Made by a program: the position numbers and the translations under genes. 42,492 nt of DNA from Arthrobacter sp. P2b (lineage in GTDB: Bacteria > Actinomycetota > Actinomycetes > Actinomycetales > Micrococcaceae). The stretch lies in contig NZ_FVZL01000025.1 in assembly GCF_900168295.1 (NCBI RefSeq), forward strand, positions 1 to 42,492, given 5' to 3'. Shown here one piece after another: positions 31,227-38,987 of the stretch (its first letter is position 1; each line of letters begins with the position of its first letter). The notes under the pieces are model-generated. The model had not been told where the DNA came from. It saw only the letters and a list, made by a program, of their open reading frames with translations, and ran no database searches.

Positions 31227-32911
31227 TGACCCGCCCCTTCCTGAAAGAAAGCACTCCCTTGCCTGCACGCACGCTCTACACCAACGCCACCGTCTTCACC
31301 GCCGACGGCTCCCTTGCGGAGGCCTTCGTGGTGGAGGGCACCCGGTTCCTCTACGTCGGCAATGCAGCCGATGCCCGGAAAGCCGCCGGCGAAAAAGCCG
31401 TTGAAGTGGACCTTGCCAGCGGCTTTGTCCTGCCCGGCTTCATCGATGCCCACACGCACCTGCTGATGATGGGCCAGGCCCTGAAGAAGGTCCCCCTCCG
31501 CGAGCCCGCGGATCCAAAAGATCTGCAGCGCCGCCTCCGCGAAGCCGCTGCCGCCGGCGATGCGCCCCGGATCCTGGGCGCAGGATGGCTTTACAGTTCC
31601 CTGGACGGCCAGCACCCCACCCGGGAGCTGCTGGACGAAGCCGTGCCGGACCGTCCCGTCTACCTCGATGCCAACGACCTGCACTCGGTCTGGGTCAACA
31701 GCGCAGCCCTGGCCGAACTGGGGATCGATGACAATACTCCGGACCCCATCGGCGGCCGGATCGGCCGCGACCCGGCCACCGGGAAGGCCGACGGCATGCT
31801 GTACGAGACCGCAGTCCAGCAGATCGTCTGGCCCGCCCTGGCCGGCTACCTCACGGACGAGGACCGCGACGCCCAGCTGGAAGAGGCCTTCGCGAACTAC
31901 CTTGCCGTGGGTGTCACCGGGGCAGTGGACATGGCCGTGCAGGACGATGACCTTGCCGCCTTCCGCCGCGCCATGGAACGCCGCGGCGGCACCCTGCCCA
32001 TCAGGGTCAAGGGACACCTCCTGGTGGAGCGCCACGAGTCCGAGGCCGACAACCTGGCGCAGGTGGCGAAGGCAGCATGGCTCACCGCCGAGCTCGACGG
32101 CGGGTGGCTGCAGATCTGCGGCATCAAGCTGATGGTGGACGGCGTCATTGACAGCTGCACCGCCGCGATGAAGGAACCGTACGCCGACGGCAGCACCTGC
32201 GAACCCATCTGGGACCGGGAATCCCTGACCCCCGTGGTGGCAGCAGCGGACGCCGCGGGCCTAATGATAGCCCTGCACGCCATCGGTGACGAGGCGTCCG
32301 ACATCGCGCTGGACGCCCTCGAGGAGGCGTACCTCCGGAACGGTCCGCGGGACCGGAGGCACCGCATTGAGCACCTGGAAACGGTCACCGAGGCCAACGT
32401 GAAGCGGCTGGCCGCCCTCGGGGTGGTGGCCTCCATGCAGCCGGTCCACGCGGACCCGGCCATCCAGGACAACTGGCGGAACGTCCTTGGCGACCACCGC
32501 ATCGAGCGGGCTTTTCCCTGGACGGAATTCACGGCAGCCGGCGCAACCCTTGCATTCAGCACCGATGCACCCACTGCCCCGCACCAGCCGCTGCCCAACA
32601 TGTACGTCGCCTCCACCCGGCGTTCGGCACTGGACTCCACCCTTGAAGCGAACCTGCCGGACTATGCCATGGAGCTTGCTGACGCGTTGTGCCATGCCAC
32701 GCGCGACGCCGCCTTCTCCTGCAGGGCCGAGGAGCAGCAGGGCCGGATCGCGGCCGGCTACCTTGCCGACTTCACCGTCCTGGACACCAACCCGCTCCAG
32801 GCAGACCCCTCACAACTGCTCACCAACCACGCCCGGCTCACCGTAGTGGGCGGCACAACAGCGTACGACGCCGGCACGGCCGCAGCGTCCCGCCGCACCG
32901 CAGCCGCATAA
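31226..32911 (+). CDS. YtcJ-like amidohydrolase
   Basis: 561 residues. An amidohydrolase with the HxH metal motif at DAHTHL (His76, His78), a KLMVDGVIDSCTAA lysine segment, HAIGDEASDIALDAL, HRIEHLETVT and STDAPTAPHQPLPN (metal-binding Asp), in the order of the YtcJ family. A C-terminal beta-domain closes with YLADFTVLDTNPL. Such enzymes cleave amide, formamide or carbamate bonds. ATG 31226 overlaps the MFS stop; in-frame TTG 31259 has a GAAAGAAAG purine stretch upstream and may be the true start. It is part of the same operon as the agmatine deiminase and amidase. Confidence 0.88.
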   Translation: MTRPFLKESTPLPARTLYTNATVFTADGSLAEAFVVEGTRFLYVGNAADARKAAGEKAVEVDLASGFVLPGFIDAHTHLLMMGQALKKVPLREPADPKDLQRRLREAAAAGDAPRILGAGWLYSSLDGQHPTRELLDEAVPDRPVYLDANDLHSVWVNSAALAELGIDDNTPDPIGGRIGRDPATGKADGMLYETAVQQIVWPALAGYLTDEDRDAQLEEAFANYLAVGVTGAVDMAVQDDDLAAFRRAMERRGGTLPIRVKGHLLVERHESEADNLAQVAKAAWLTAELDGGWLQICGIKLMVDGVIDSCTAAMKEPYADGSTCEPIWDRESLTPVVAAADAAGLMIALHAIGDEASDIALDALEEAYLRNGPRDRRHRIEHLETVTEANVKRLAALGVVASMQPVHADPAIQDNWRNVLGDHRIERAFPWTEFTAAGATLAFSTDAPTAPHQPLPNMYVASTRRSALDSTLEANLPDYAMELADALCHATRDAAFSCRAEEQQGRIAAGYLADFTVLDTNPLQADPSQLLTNHARLTVVGGTTAYDAGTAAASRRTAAA

Positions 32912-32951
32912 AGCGCAGCCGGAAACAACCAGAAAGAACATAGGAAGACAG

Positions 32952-34046
32952 ATGAAACCAGCCCCCGCCCCCGCAGAGGCCGCAACGGCTTTCGATCCGG
33001 CTGCCACCGGCTCCATGCCTGCCGAATGGGAAGCCCATGACGGCACCTGGATGGCTTTTCCGCCGCCTAACGAAACCTTCGGCGAAGTGGGCAGCCCCAC
33101 GCTCGACCGCGCCCGGGCCGTCTGGACTAACGTAGCCCGCACCATCGCCCGCTACGAGCCGGTCACCGTCCTGGCCGATCCGCGCGATGCCACCGCCGCA
33201 CGGGAGTGGCTGGGTGACGGGATCACCGTGGTGGAAGTCCCGCTGGACGACGCCTGGCTGCGTGACAGTGGACCCACGTTCATCCACCGGCCGGACGGCT
33301 CGCTGGCCGCCGTCGACTGGATCTTCAACGGCTGGGGTGCGCAGGAGTGGGCCGCCTGGGGCAATGACCAGGAGGTGGCCCGGGCAGTATCGGCGGAGGC
33401 CGGGGTTCCGGTGCGGCCCAGTTCACTGGTCAATGAAGGCGGCGGCTTCCATGTGGACGGCGAGGGCACCGTCCTGCTCACCGAGACGGTCCAGCTGGAT
33501 CCAGGACGCAACCCCAGAGCCACCAAAGAGTCGGTTGAAGCAGAAATCCACGCAGCCCTGGGCACCACCAAGGCCATCTGGCTGCCGCGGGGCCTGACGA
33601 GGGACTACGACGAGTTCGGAACACGCGGGCACGTTGACATCGTGGCCGCCTTCGCCGGCCCGGGCACCGTCCTGCTGCACCGCCAGGATGACCCCGCCCA
33701 CCCGGACTATGAGGTCTACCTCGAACTCCGCTCCGTACTTGTCGGCGAGGTGGATGCCAAGGGCCATCCCCTGCGGATCATCGACGTCCCCGCACCCACC
33801 GTCCTGCAGGACGAGGAAGGCTTCGTGGACTGGTCCTACATCAACCACTACGTGGCGAACAACGCGGTGGTGCTGTGCGCTTTCGACGACCCCAACGACG
33901 CCATCGCCGCCGGCATCCTGGAACGCGCCTATCCGGGACGGACCGTAGAGCTGGTGGACGCCCGCGACATCTTCGCCTTCGGCGGCGGCATCCACTGCAT
34001 CACCCAGCAGCAGCCCGCGCCCGCACCGAAGGGAGCTCCGGCGTGA
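32952..34046 (+). CDS. agmatine deiminase family protein
   Basis: 364 residues, usual length. Guanidino-modifying fold with the catalytic set visible: LDDAWLRDSGP (Asp99/Asp100 region), NEGGGFHVDGEGTVL (161-175), GHVDI (His227, Asp229), and the nucleophile Cys349 in FGGGIHCITQQQP. These enzymes hydrolyse agmatine to N-carbamoylputrescine and ammonia; related members act on other guanidines. AGGA precedes ATG 32952. The next gene overlaps by 4 bp (GTGA). Context with an amidohydrolase and an amidase suggests stepwise removal of guanidine and ureide nitrogen. Confidence 0.92.
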   Translation: MKPAPAPAEAATAFDPAATGSMPAEWEAHDGTWMAFPPPNETFGEVGSPTLDRARAVWTNVARTIARYEPVTVLADPRDATAAREWLGDGITVVEVPLDDAWLRDSGPTFIHRPDGSLAAVDWIFNGWGAQEWAAWGNDQEVARAVSAEAGVPVRPSSLVNEGGGFHVDGEGTVLLTETVQLDPGRNPRATKESVEAEIHAALGTTKAIWLPRGLTRDYDEFGTRGHVDIVAAFAGPGTVLLHRQDDPAHPDYEVYLELRSVLVGEVDAKGHPLRIIDVPAPTVLQDEEGFVDWSYINHYVANNAVVLCAFDDPNDAIAAGILERAYPGRTVELVDARDIFAFGGGIHCITQQQPAPAPKGAPA

Positions 34047-35779
34047 GCCCGTTCAATATCGTGGAAGCAGGCATCGCCCAGCTTCGTGCAGCCCTTGAGG
34101 CAGGTGAGGTGACCAGCGAGGAGCTGGTGCGCCTCTACCTGCAGCGGGTCGAGAAGTATGACTCATCAGGCATATGCCTGAACGCGCTTGTGGTGATGAA
34201 CCCGGAAGCGCTGGCCGAAGCCAGGGCATCGGATGAGCGCCGGGCCAGGGGCGGCATCCTGGGACCGCTGGACGGCATCCCGTACACGGCCAAGGACAGC
34301 TACCAGGTAAAGGGCCTGACGGTCGCCGCCGGGTCCCCCGCCTTCAAGGACCTCGTGGCGCAGAAGGACGCCTTCACCATCGAACGGCTGCGGGCCGGAG
34401 GCGCTGTCCTCATCGGACTGACCAACATGCCGCCCATGGCCAACGGCGGCATGCAGCGCGGGGTATACGGCCGGGCGGAAAGCCCCTACAACGCGGACTA
34501 CCTCACGGCCGCCTTCGCCTCAGGGTCCTCGAACGGGTCCGGAACAGCCACCGCGGCCAGCTTCGCAGCCTTCGGCCTCGCGGAGGAAACCTGGTCATCC
34601 GGCCGTGCGCCGGCGTCGAACAATGCCCTCTGCGCCTACACCCCGTCACGGGGCGTGATCTCCGTCCGCGGCAACTGGCCGCTGGTCCCCACCATGGACG
34701 TGGTGGTTCCGCACACCCGGACGATGGACGACATGCTGGAAGTCCTGGACGTGGTGGTGGCGGACGACGCCGAAACCCGCGGCGACTTCTGGCGCGTCCA
34801 GCCCTGGGTCCCGCTCCCCAAGGCATCCGAAATCCGACCTGACTCCTACGTGGAACTGGCGGTTCCGGACCGGGCCGCGGCTGTCCGCGTGCTGGCCGGC
34901 AAACGCGTGGGTGTTCCGCGGATGTATATCAACGCGGACCCGGATGCCGGCACGGCAAGCAGTCCCGGCATCGGCGGACCCACCGGGCAGCGCATCCAGA
35001 CGCGCGACTCCATCATCGGGCTGTGGAACGCGGCAAGGCAGGACCTTGAAGCCGCCGGCGCAGAGGTCATCGAGGTGGATTTCCCGGTGGTCTCGAACTA
35101 CGAAGGCGACCGTCCCGGCGCGCCCACCATCGCCACCCGCGGCCTGGTCCCGCCGGAGTACTTGCGCCGCGAAATCGTGGACCTGTCAGCCTGGGCATGG
35201 AACGACTTCCTCGACGCCAACGGGGATCCGCACCTCAGCAGCCTGGCCGACGTCGACGGCGCCGCGATCTTCCCCGCGCCGGACGGATCGCTGCCGGACC
35301 GCTATCACGGGTTCGACGACGACATCAGCGACTATCCCGCCTGGATCCGGAGGGAGGGGGTTCCGTCTCTGACGGACATCCCGCATCTCAATGCCGGGCT
35401 CAACGGACTTGAAGAAACCCGCCGCGTGGACCTCGAAGAGTGGATGGACGGCCTGGGCCTGGACGCTGTTGTGTTCCCGGCGGTAGCCGATGTGGCACCC
35501 GCCGACGCCGACCGCAACGAGGCATCCGCCGACCTCGCGTGGCGCAACGGGGTATGGGTGGCGAACGGGAACCTGGTTCCCCGTCACCTGGGCATCCCCA
35601 CCGTCACCGTTCCCCTGGGAATGGCAGCGGACATCGCCATGCCCGTGGGCCTCACCCTGGCCGGCAGGGCCTACAGCGATACCGATCTGCTGCAGCTGGC
35701 CGCAGCCTTTGAGGCCACCGGCACGCGCCGTGTCCCGCCGCCCCGCACCACGTCCCCGGAAGAGGCTGAAGAGGCCTGA
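34043..35779 (+). CDS. amidase signature family hydrolase
   Basis: 578 residues. Lys in AKDSYQVKGLTVAAGSPAFK and the serine-rich signature FASGSSNGSGTATAASFAAF, followed by EETWSSGRAPASNNALCAY, supply the Ser-cisSer-Lys triad; the usual GGSSGGS and GGSxRxPA stretches are modified. The C-terminal half (DAVVFPAVADVAP, GIPTVTVPLGMA, PVGLTLAGRAYSD) is standard. GTG 34043 overlaps the preceding stop (GTGA). By position it could release ammonia from an N-carbamoyl product of the deiminase, for which a nitrilase is used in the classical pathway; that role is inferred. No terminator hairpin is near until 35893. Confidence 0.9.
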   Translation: MSPFNIVEAGIAQLRAALEAGEVTSEELVRLYLQRVEKYDSSGICLNALVVMNPEALAEARASDERRARGGILGPLDGIPYTAKDSYQVKGLTVAAGSPAFKDLVAQKDAFTIERLRAGGAVLIGLTNMPPMANGGMQRGVYGRAESPYNADYLTAAFASGSSNGSGTATAASFAAFGLAEETWSSGRAPASNNALCAYTPSRGVISVRGNWPLVPTMDVVVPHTRTMDDMLEVLDVVVADDAETRGDFWRVQPWVPLPKASEIRPDSYVELAVPDRAAAVRVLAGKRVGVPRMYINADPDAGTASSPGIGGPTGQRIQTRDSIIGLWNAARQDLEAAGAEVIEVDFPVVSNYEGDRPGAPTIATRGLVPPEYLRREIVDLSAWAWNDFLDANGDPHLSSLADVDGAAIFPAPDGSLPDRYHGFDDDISDYPAWIRREGVPSLTDIPHLNAGLNGLEETRRVDLEEWMDGLGLDAVVFPAVADVAPADADRNEASADLAWRNGVWVANGNLVPRHLGIPTVTVPLGMAADIAMPVGLTLAGRAYSDTDLLQLAAAFEATGTRRVPPPRTTSPEEAEEA

Positions 35780-35892
35780 CGGCGGCTGCGCAAGAGGCTA
35801 CGCTGGTGGCAGTGACTTTCATATCCTGCCTGTGACCCACAGCCTTCCGCAGTTCCCGTCGCTCCCCAGCGGAGCGGTGATTCCGCGTGCCC

Positions 35893-35924
35893 AGGAGGGG
35901 AACCCGACCACGGGTTCCCCTCCT
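35893..35924 (+). terminator. perfect 14-bp hairpin before the pentapeptide gene
   Basis: AGGAGGGGAACCCG (35893-35906) pairs with CGGGTTCCCCTCCT (35911-35924), loop ACCA, no U-tract. It lies 114 bp after the amidase stop and 37 bp before ATG 35962, so it can end the operon or shape the leader of the next gene. Confidence 0.6.
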
Positions 35925-35961
35925 CCCCGCACCAGCATCGGAACCACTTTCGGGAGACCCC

Positions 35962-36852
35962 ATGAACGCCCACTCAACCCCCGGCACAGCTGCACCCATC
36001 CTCGAACAGGATGCGCTGCGCCCTGACTGCTCCAGCTGCTTCGCGCTCTGCTGCACCGCCTTCGGATTTACCCGCTCGGCCGACTTCGCCATCGACAAGC
36101 CGCCCGCCGCACCGTGCCCCAACCTGGCCACGGACTTTTCCTGCACCATCCATGACCGGCTCCTGCCCAGGGGCTTCCGCGGCTGTACTGTCTTTGACTG
36201 CTTCGGTGCCGGCCAGGCGGTCAGCCAGCGCCTGTTCAACGGCATCAGCTGGCTGGAGGCGCCGGAGTCCAAGCAGGCCATGTTCGCTTCCTTCAAAACC
36301 ATGAAGCAGCTGCACGAAATGCTCTGGCACCTTGCCGAGGCTGAGGCACGGACATTCAGCCCGGACTTCGCGGACGAGGTCCACCGGCTGCGGTCCATCC
36401 TCCAGGCCGCGGCCGACGGCCCCGTGGAGGACCTGCTGGACCTTGACCTCGAGTCCCTCCATCAGCGCACCGGCGGGATATTGCGCGAGGTCAGCGAGGA
36501 GGTCCGGGCCGGCTATTTCGGCGGGGAAGACAGCACTGGCACAGGTCTGCGGCCCGGTGCAGACCTGGTAGGTGCCAACTTCCGCGGCGGGCAGTTGTGC
36601 GGGGCAGACCTCCGCGGCGCCTGCCTCATCGCCGCCGACCTGCGGGGCGCGGACCTCACGGGCGTGGACCTGCTGGGTGCCGACCTCCGCGATGCCAGGC
36701 TCGACGGCGCCGACCTCTCCGGCGCGCTCTTCCTCACCCAGGCGCAGGTCAATTCAGCCCGGGGCACCTGGGCCACGCGGCTGCCGCGCATGCTTTCCCG
36801 CCCCGGGCACTGGGCCAGGAAGGACGCGCCGGGCCCGGAGCAAAAGCACTAG
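35962..36852 (+). CDS. Cys-rich plus pentapeptide-repeat protein
   Basis: 296 residues with two parts. The N-terminal 110 residues carry cysteines in CSSCFALCCTAFGF (23-36), then CPNL, SCTIHDRLLPRGFRGCTVFDC, a pattern of YkgJ-like metal/Fe-S cysteine clusters. The C-terminal part (about 200-260) has pentapeptide repeats (ADLRGACLIAADLRGADLTG and on), which would form a right-handed beta helix. The function of the combination is not known to me. Start ATG 35962 has GGGAG upstream; the frame extended to 35887 has no support. Confidence 0.88.
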   Translation: MNAHSTPGTAAPILEQDALRPDCSSCFALCCTAFGFTRSADFAIDKPPAAPCPNLATDFSCTIHDRLLPRGFRGCTVFDCFGAGQAVSQRLFNGISWLEAPESKQAMFASFKTMKQLHEMLWHLAEAEARTFSPDFADEVHRLRSILQAAADGPVEDLLDLDLESLHQRTGGILREVSEEVRAGYFGGEDSTGTGLRPGADLVGANFRGGQLCGADLRGACLIAADLRGADLTGVDLLGADLRDARLDGADLSGALFLTQAQVNSARGTWATRLPRMLSRPGHWARKDAPGPEQKH

Positions 36853-36855
36853 CAT

Positions 36856-36889
36856 GAGCGGCCAGTACCCTGCCGGGTACTGGCCGCTC
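36856..36889 (+). terminator. perfect 15-bp hairpin after the pentapeptide gene
   Basis: GAGCGGCCAGTACCC (36856-36870) pairs with GGGTACTGGCCGCTC (36875-36889), loop TGCC, 3 bp after the stop. Strong stem, no U-tract. Confidence 0.7.
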
Positions 36890-36956
36890 CCTCACAAAAC
36901 CCGACGAGAAACTACTGGTCAGAGGTACGTGATCCCGTTCCAGTCCCGGGCTCGCC

Positions 36957-36985
36957 TTGACAGCGCATTTGTTAGCGCTGACAGT
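36957..36985 (+). promoter_or_regulatory. promoter of the alditol oxidase with a LacI-type operator
   Basis: A consensus TTGACA -35 (36957-36962) is followed after 17 bp by a weak -10 (GACAGT). TGTTAGCGCTGACA (36970-36983), with one base off perfect symmetry around GCGC, is a typical LacI/GalR operator and fills the spacer. The gene should be induced by a sugar or polyol. Confidence 0.65.
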
Positions 36986-37024
36986 AAGGGGAGCCAATTC
37001 GACCCCAAGCGGAAAGCCGACCGA

Positions 37025-38281
37025 ATGAAGAACTGGGCAGGAAACCTTGAATACGCGTCAGCTGACGTCCGGCGGCCGGAGTCCGTGGCTGAGCTCGCCG
37101 AGGTGGTGGCCCGCTCATCGCGCGTGAAGGCGCTGGGCTCCCGGCACTCCTTCAACCGGGTGGGGGATACCGACGGCGTGCACATCCTGCTGGATGCCCT
37201 GCCGCAGCAGATCGACCTCGATTCAGCCAAGGGGACGGTCCGGGTCAGCGGCGGCGTGAGCTACGGTGCCCTGTGCCGCACCCTGGAGCAGTCCGGCGCA
37301 GCAATCCACAACCTTGCCTCGCTGCCACACATCTCGGTGGCCGGGGCAGTGCAGACCGGCACGCACGGCTCCGGCGTGGACAACCAGTCGCTGGCGGGCG
37401 CCGTCGAAGCCATCGAACTGGTGAGGCCCTCGGGCGAACAGGTGCGGTTGTCCCGCGCGGACGGGGACGAGTTCCTGGCAAGCGTGGTGGGCGTGGGTGC
37501 CCTGGGCATCGTCACCGGCCTGGAACTCGCAGTCCGCCCCAGCTTCCGGATGCGCCAGCGGGTTCTGGTCGATCTGCCGTGGGACCGTGCCCTGGAAAAC
37601 TTCAATGACCTCGTGTCCGGCGCCTACAGCGTGAGCCTCTTTACCAACTACTCCGGGCAATCCATTAGCCAGGCCTGGTTCAAGGCATTGGATGAAGAGC
37701 CCGCGCTGGCGGACCTGTTCGGCGCCACCGCCGCCCTCACTCCCCGGCATCCGCTGCCGGACATGTCAGCCGAGAACTGCACGCTCCAGATGGACGAGCC
37801 CGGCCTGTGGCTCGACCGACTGCCGCACTTCCGCCACGAGTTCACCCCGAGCAAGGGCGAGGAGCTGCAAAGTGAGTTCATCCTGCCGCTGGAGCACGCG
37901 CCGGCCGCAATAGAGGCCGTGCGCAGCATCGCCGACAGGCTGGCGCCCCTGCTGTTCGTTTCAGAGATCCGCACGGGCGCCGCGGACGAGTTCTGGCTCA
38001 GCCCCTTCTACCGGCAGCAGAGCGTGGCGCTGCACTTCACGTGGAAGCCGCTGCAGCCGGACGTCGAGGCCGTCCTGCCGGAGCTCGAGGACCTGCTGCG
38101 GCCCTTCGGCGCCAGGCCACACTGGGGGAAGCTGTTCTCACCGGAGGGCCACGACTGGGAGCAGCTCTATCCCCGCTTCGCAGCCTTCCGTTCCCTCGCG
38201 TCGGCCCACGATCCCGACGGCAAATTCCGCAACGCGCTGCTGGACAGCATCCTGGGCGTACCCGCCTCCAGCGCCCGCTGA
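37025..38281 (+). CDS. FAD-dependent alditol (xylitol/sorbitol) oxidase
   Basis: 418 residues, the length of the characterised AldO-type alditol oxidases. The N-terminus MKNWAGNLEYA matches the family start, LGSRHSFN carries the histidine (His41) that binds FAD covalently, and SLPHISVAGAVQTGTHGSG belongs to the FAD-binding domain. VGVGALGIVTGLELAVRP follows, and the substrate domain ends in HWGKLFSPEGHDWEQLYPRF. It oxidises polyols with oxygen, giving H2O2 and an aldose. A longer frame upstream is possible but includes the promoter. A LacI-type operator precedes it. Confidence 0.92.
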   Translation: MKNWAGNLEYASADVRRPESVAELAEVVARSSRVKALGSRHSFNRVGDTDGVHILLDALPQQIDLDSAKGTVRVSGGVSYGALCRTLEQSGAAIHNLASLPHISVAGAVQTGTHGSGVDNQSLAGAVEAIELVRPSGEQVRLSRADGDEFLASVVGVGALGIVTGLELAVRPSFRMRQRVLVDLPWDRALENFNDLVSGAYSVSLFTNYSGQSISQAWFKALDEEPALADLFGATAALTPRHPLPDMSAENCTLQMDEPGLWLDRLPHFRHEFTPSKGEELQSEFILPLEHAPAAIEAVRSIADRLAPLLFVSEIRTGAADEFWLSPFYRQQSVALHFTWKPLQPDVEAVLPELEDLLRPFGARPHWGKLFSPEGHDWEQLYPRFAAFRSLASAHDPDGKFRNALLDSILGVPASSAR

Positions 38282-38292
38282 GCCGTTCACCC

Positions 38293-38310
38293 GCGCCGGT
38301 CCCCCGGCGC
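38293..38310 (+). terminator. short GC-rich hairpin after the alditol oxidase gene
   Basis: GCGCCGG (38293-38299) pairs with CCGGCGC (38304-38310), loop TCCC, starting 11 bp after the stop. No U-tract. Confidence 0.45.
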
Positions 38311-38319
38311 ACCAAGGGT

Positions 38320-38325
38320 TAGGCT
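38320..38325 (+). promoter_or_regulatory. -10 box for a probably leaderless gene
   Basis: TAGGCT ends 6 bp before ATG 38332, which has no Shine-Dalgarno of its own. Confidence 0.35.
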
Positions 38326-38331
38326 GGACAG

Positions 38332-38667
38332 ATGAAACGCCGCCTTGCCGCCCTGTCCGCCGTCCCCCTGATGCTGCTGCTTGCCGGCTGCGGTGCCGTG
38401 GAGGAAGCAGCAAGCAACGCAGCAAGCGATGCTGCGTCCAAAGTCGCCACCGCTGCCGCCGACGAAGTGAAGCGGCAAATCTGTACCGTCATCGATGATG
38501 GCCTGGTCAGCGTGGAGGACAAGCAGGTGCTGGCAGGTTTGGTTTCCGCCGCCAGGACAGCGGGTGTCCCCACGGAAATCACGACGCCGTTGGGCGAGAT
38601 TGCGGCGGCCGGAGACCAGGTGCCGGAAGGCTCGGTCAAGGCCTTGAGGGACGCCTGCTCGGCATAG
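38332..38667 (+). CDS. small secreted lipoprotein, hypothetical
   Basis: 111 residues. Signal peptide with lipobox LLLAGC (Cys20): MKRRLAALSAVPLMLLLAGC. The mature part is Ala-rich helical (EEAASNAASDAASKVATAAA) and then RQICTVIDDGLVSVEDKQVL, ending in CSA, with two cysteines that could pair. No family recognised. It is likely anchored on the outer face of the membrane. No operon partner is evident. Confidence 0.8.
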   Translation: MKRRLAALSAVPLMLLLAGCGAVEEAASNAASDAASKVATAAADEVKRQICTVIDDGLVSVEDKQVLAGLVSAARTAGVPTEITTPLGEIAAAGDQVPEGSVKALRDACSA

Positions 38668-38728
38668 GAACTGCCCCCGAAATTCCCTCTTTAGCCCCCT
38701 GCATCTTGGTGCTACGGTGAAATGACGA

Positions 38729-38754
38729 ACTAGTAAGCCTGTGATACTAATCAC
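38729..38754. promoter_or_regulatory. GCTTACTA-type element and GTGAT/ATCAC palindrome before the Vms1 operon
   Basis: ACTAGTAAGC (38729-38738; reverse complement GCTTACTAGT) matches the repeated GCTTA element at 41166-41302. GTGAT-ACTA-ATCAC (38741-38754) is a perfect palindrome next to it. The ATG at 38772 is 17 bp further, with AAGGAG between. Confidence 0.45.
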
Positions 38755-38771
38755 GCGCGAAGGAGATCGTC

Positions 38772-38987
38772 ATGGCTGAACGAGGCAACACCAAGCACAA
38801 CTCCGAGCTGGATGACCAGATGCAGCACGAAACCCAAGGGGTGGTCCGCGGCAACCAGCCGGCACACGCGGAGGAATGGCGGGAGACCGAGCCGTTCCCG
38901 GACGACACGGATCCCAATGAGGTCCGCGAGGCCCTGAATCCCGTGGCATCACCGGACCCCCTCGACGATGAGGAGGGGGAACAGTGA
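38772..38987 (+). CDS. small acidic hypothetical protein
   Basis: 71 residues, very acidic and likely disordered, without a recognised domain. It shows NSELDDQMQHETQGVVRGNQ, AEEWRETEPFPDDTDPNEVR and a C-terminal run PDPLDDEEGEQ. AAGGAG 7 bp before the ATG indicates strong translation. The stop overlaps the start of the Vms1/BaeRF gene (GTGA), so the two are coupled. It may act as a stress-induced partner or chaperone-like protein; this is speculative. Confidence 0.8.
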   Translation: MAERGNTKHNSELDDQMQHETQGVVRGNQPAHAEEWRETEPFPDDTDPNEVREALNPVASPDPLDDEEGEQ

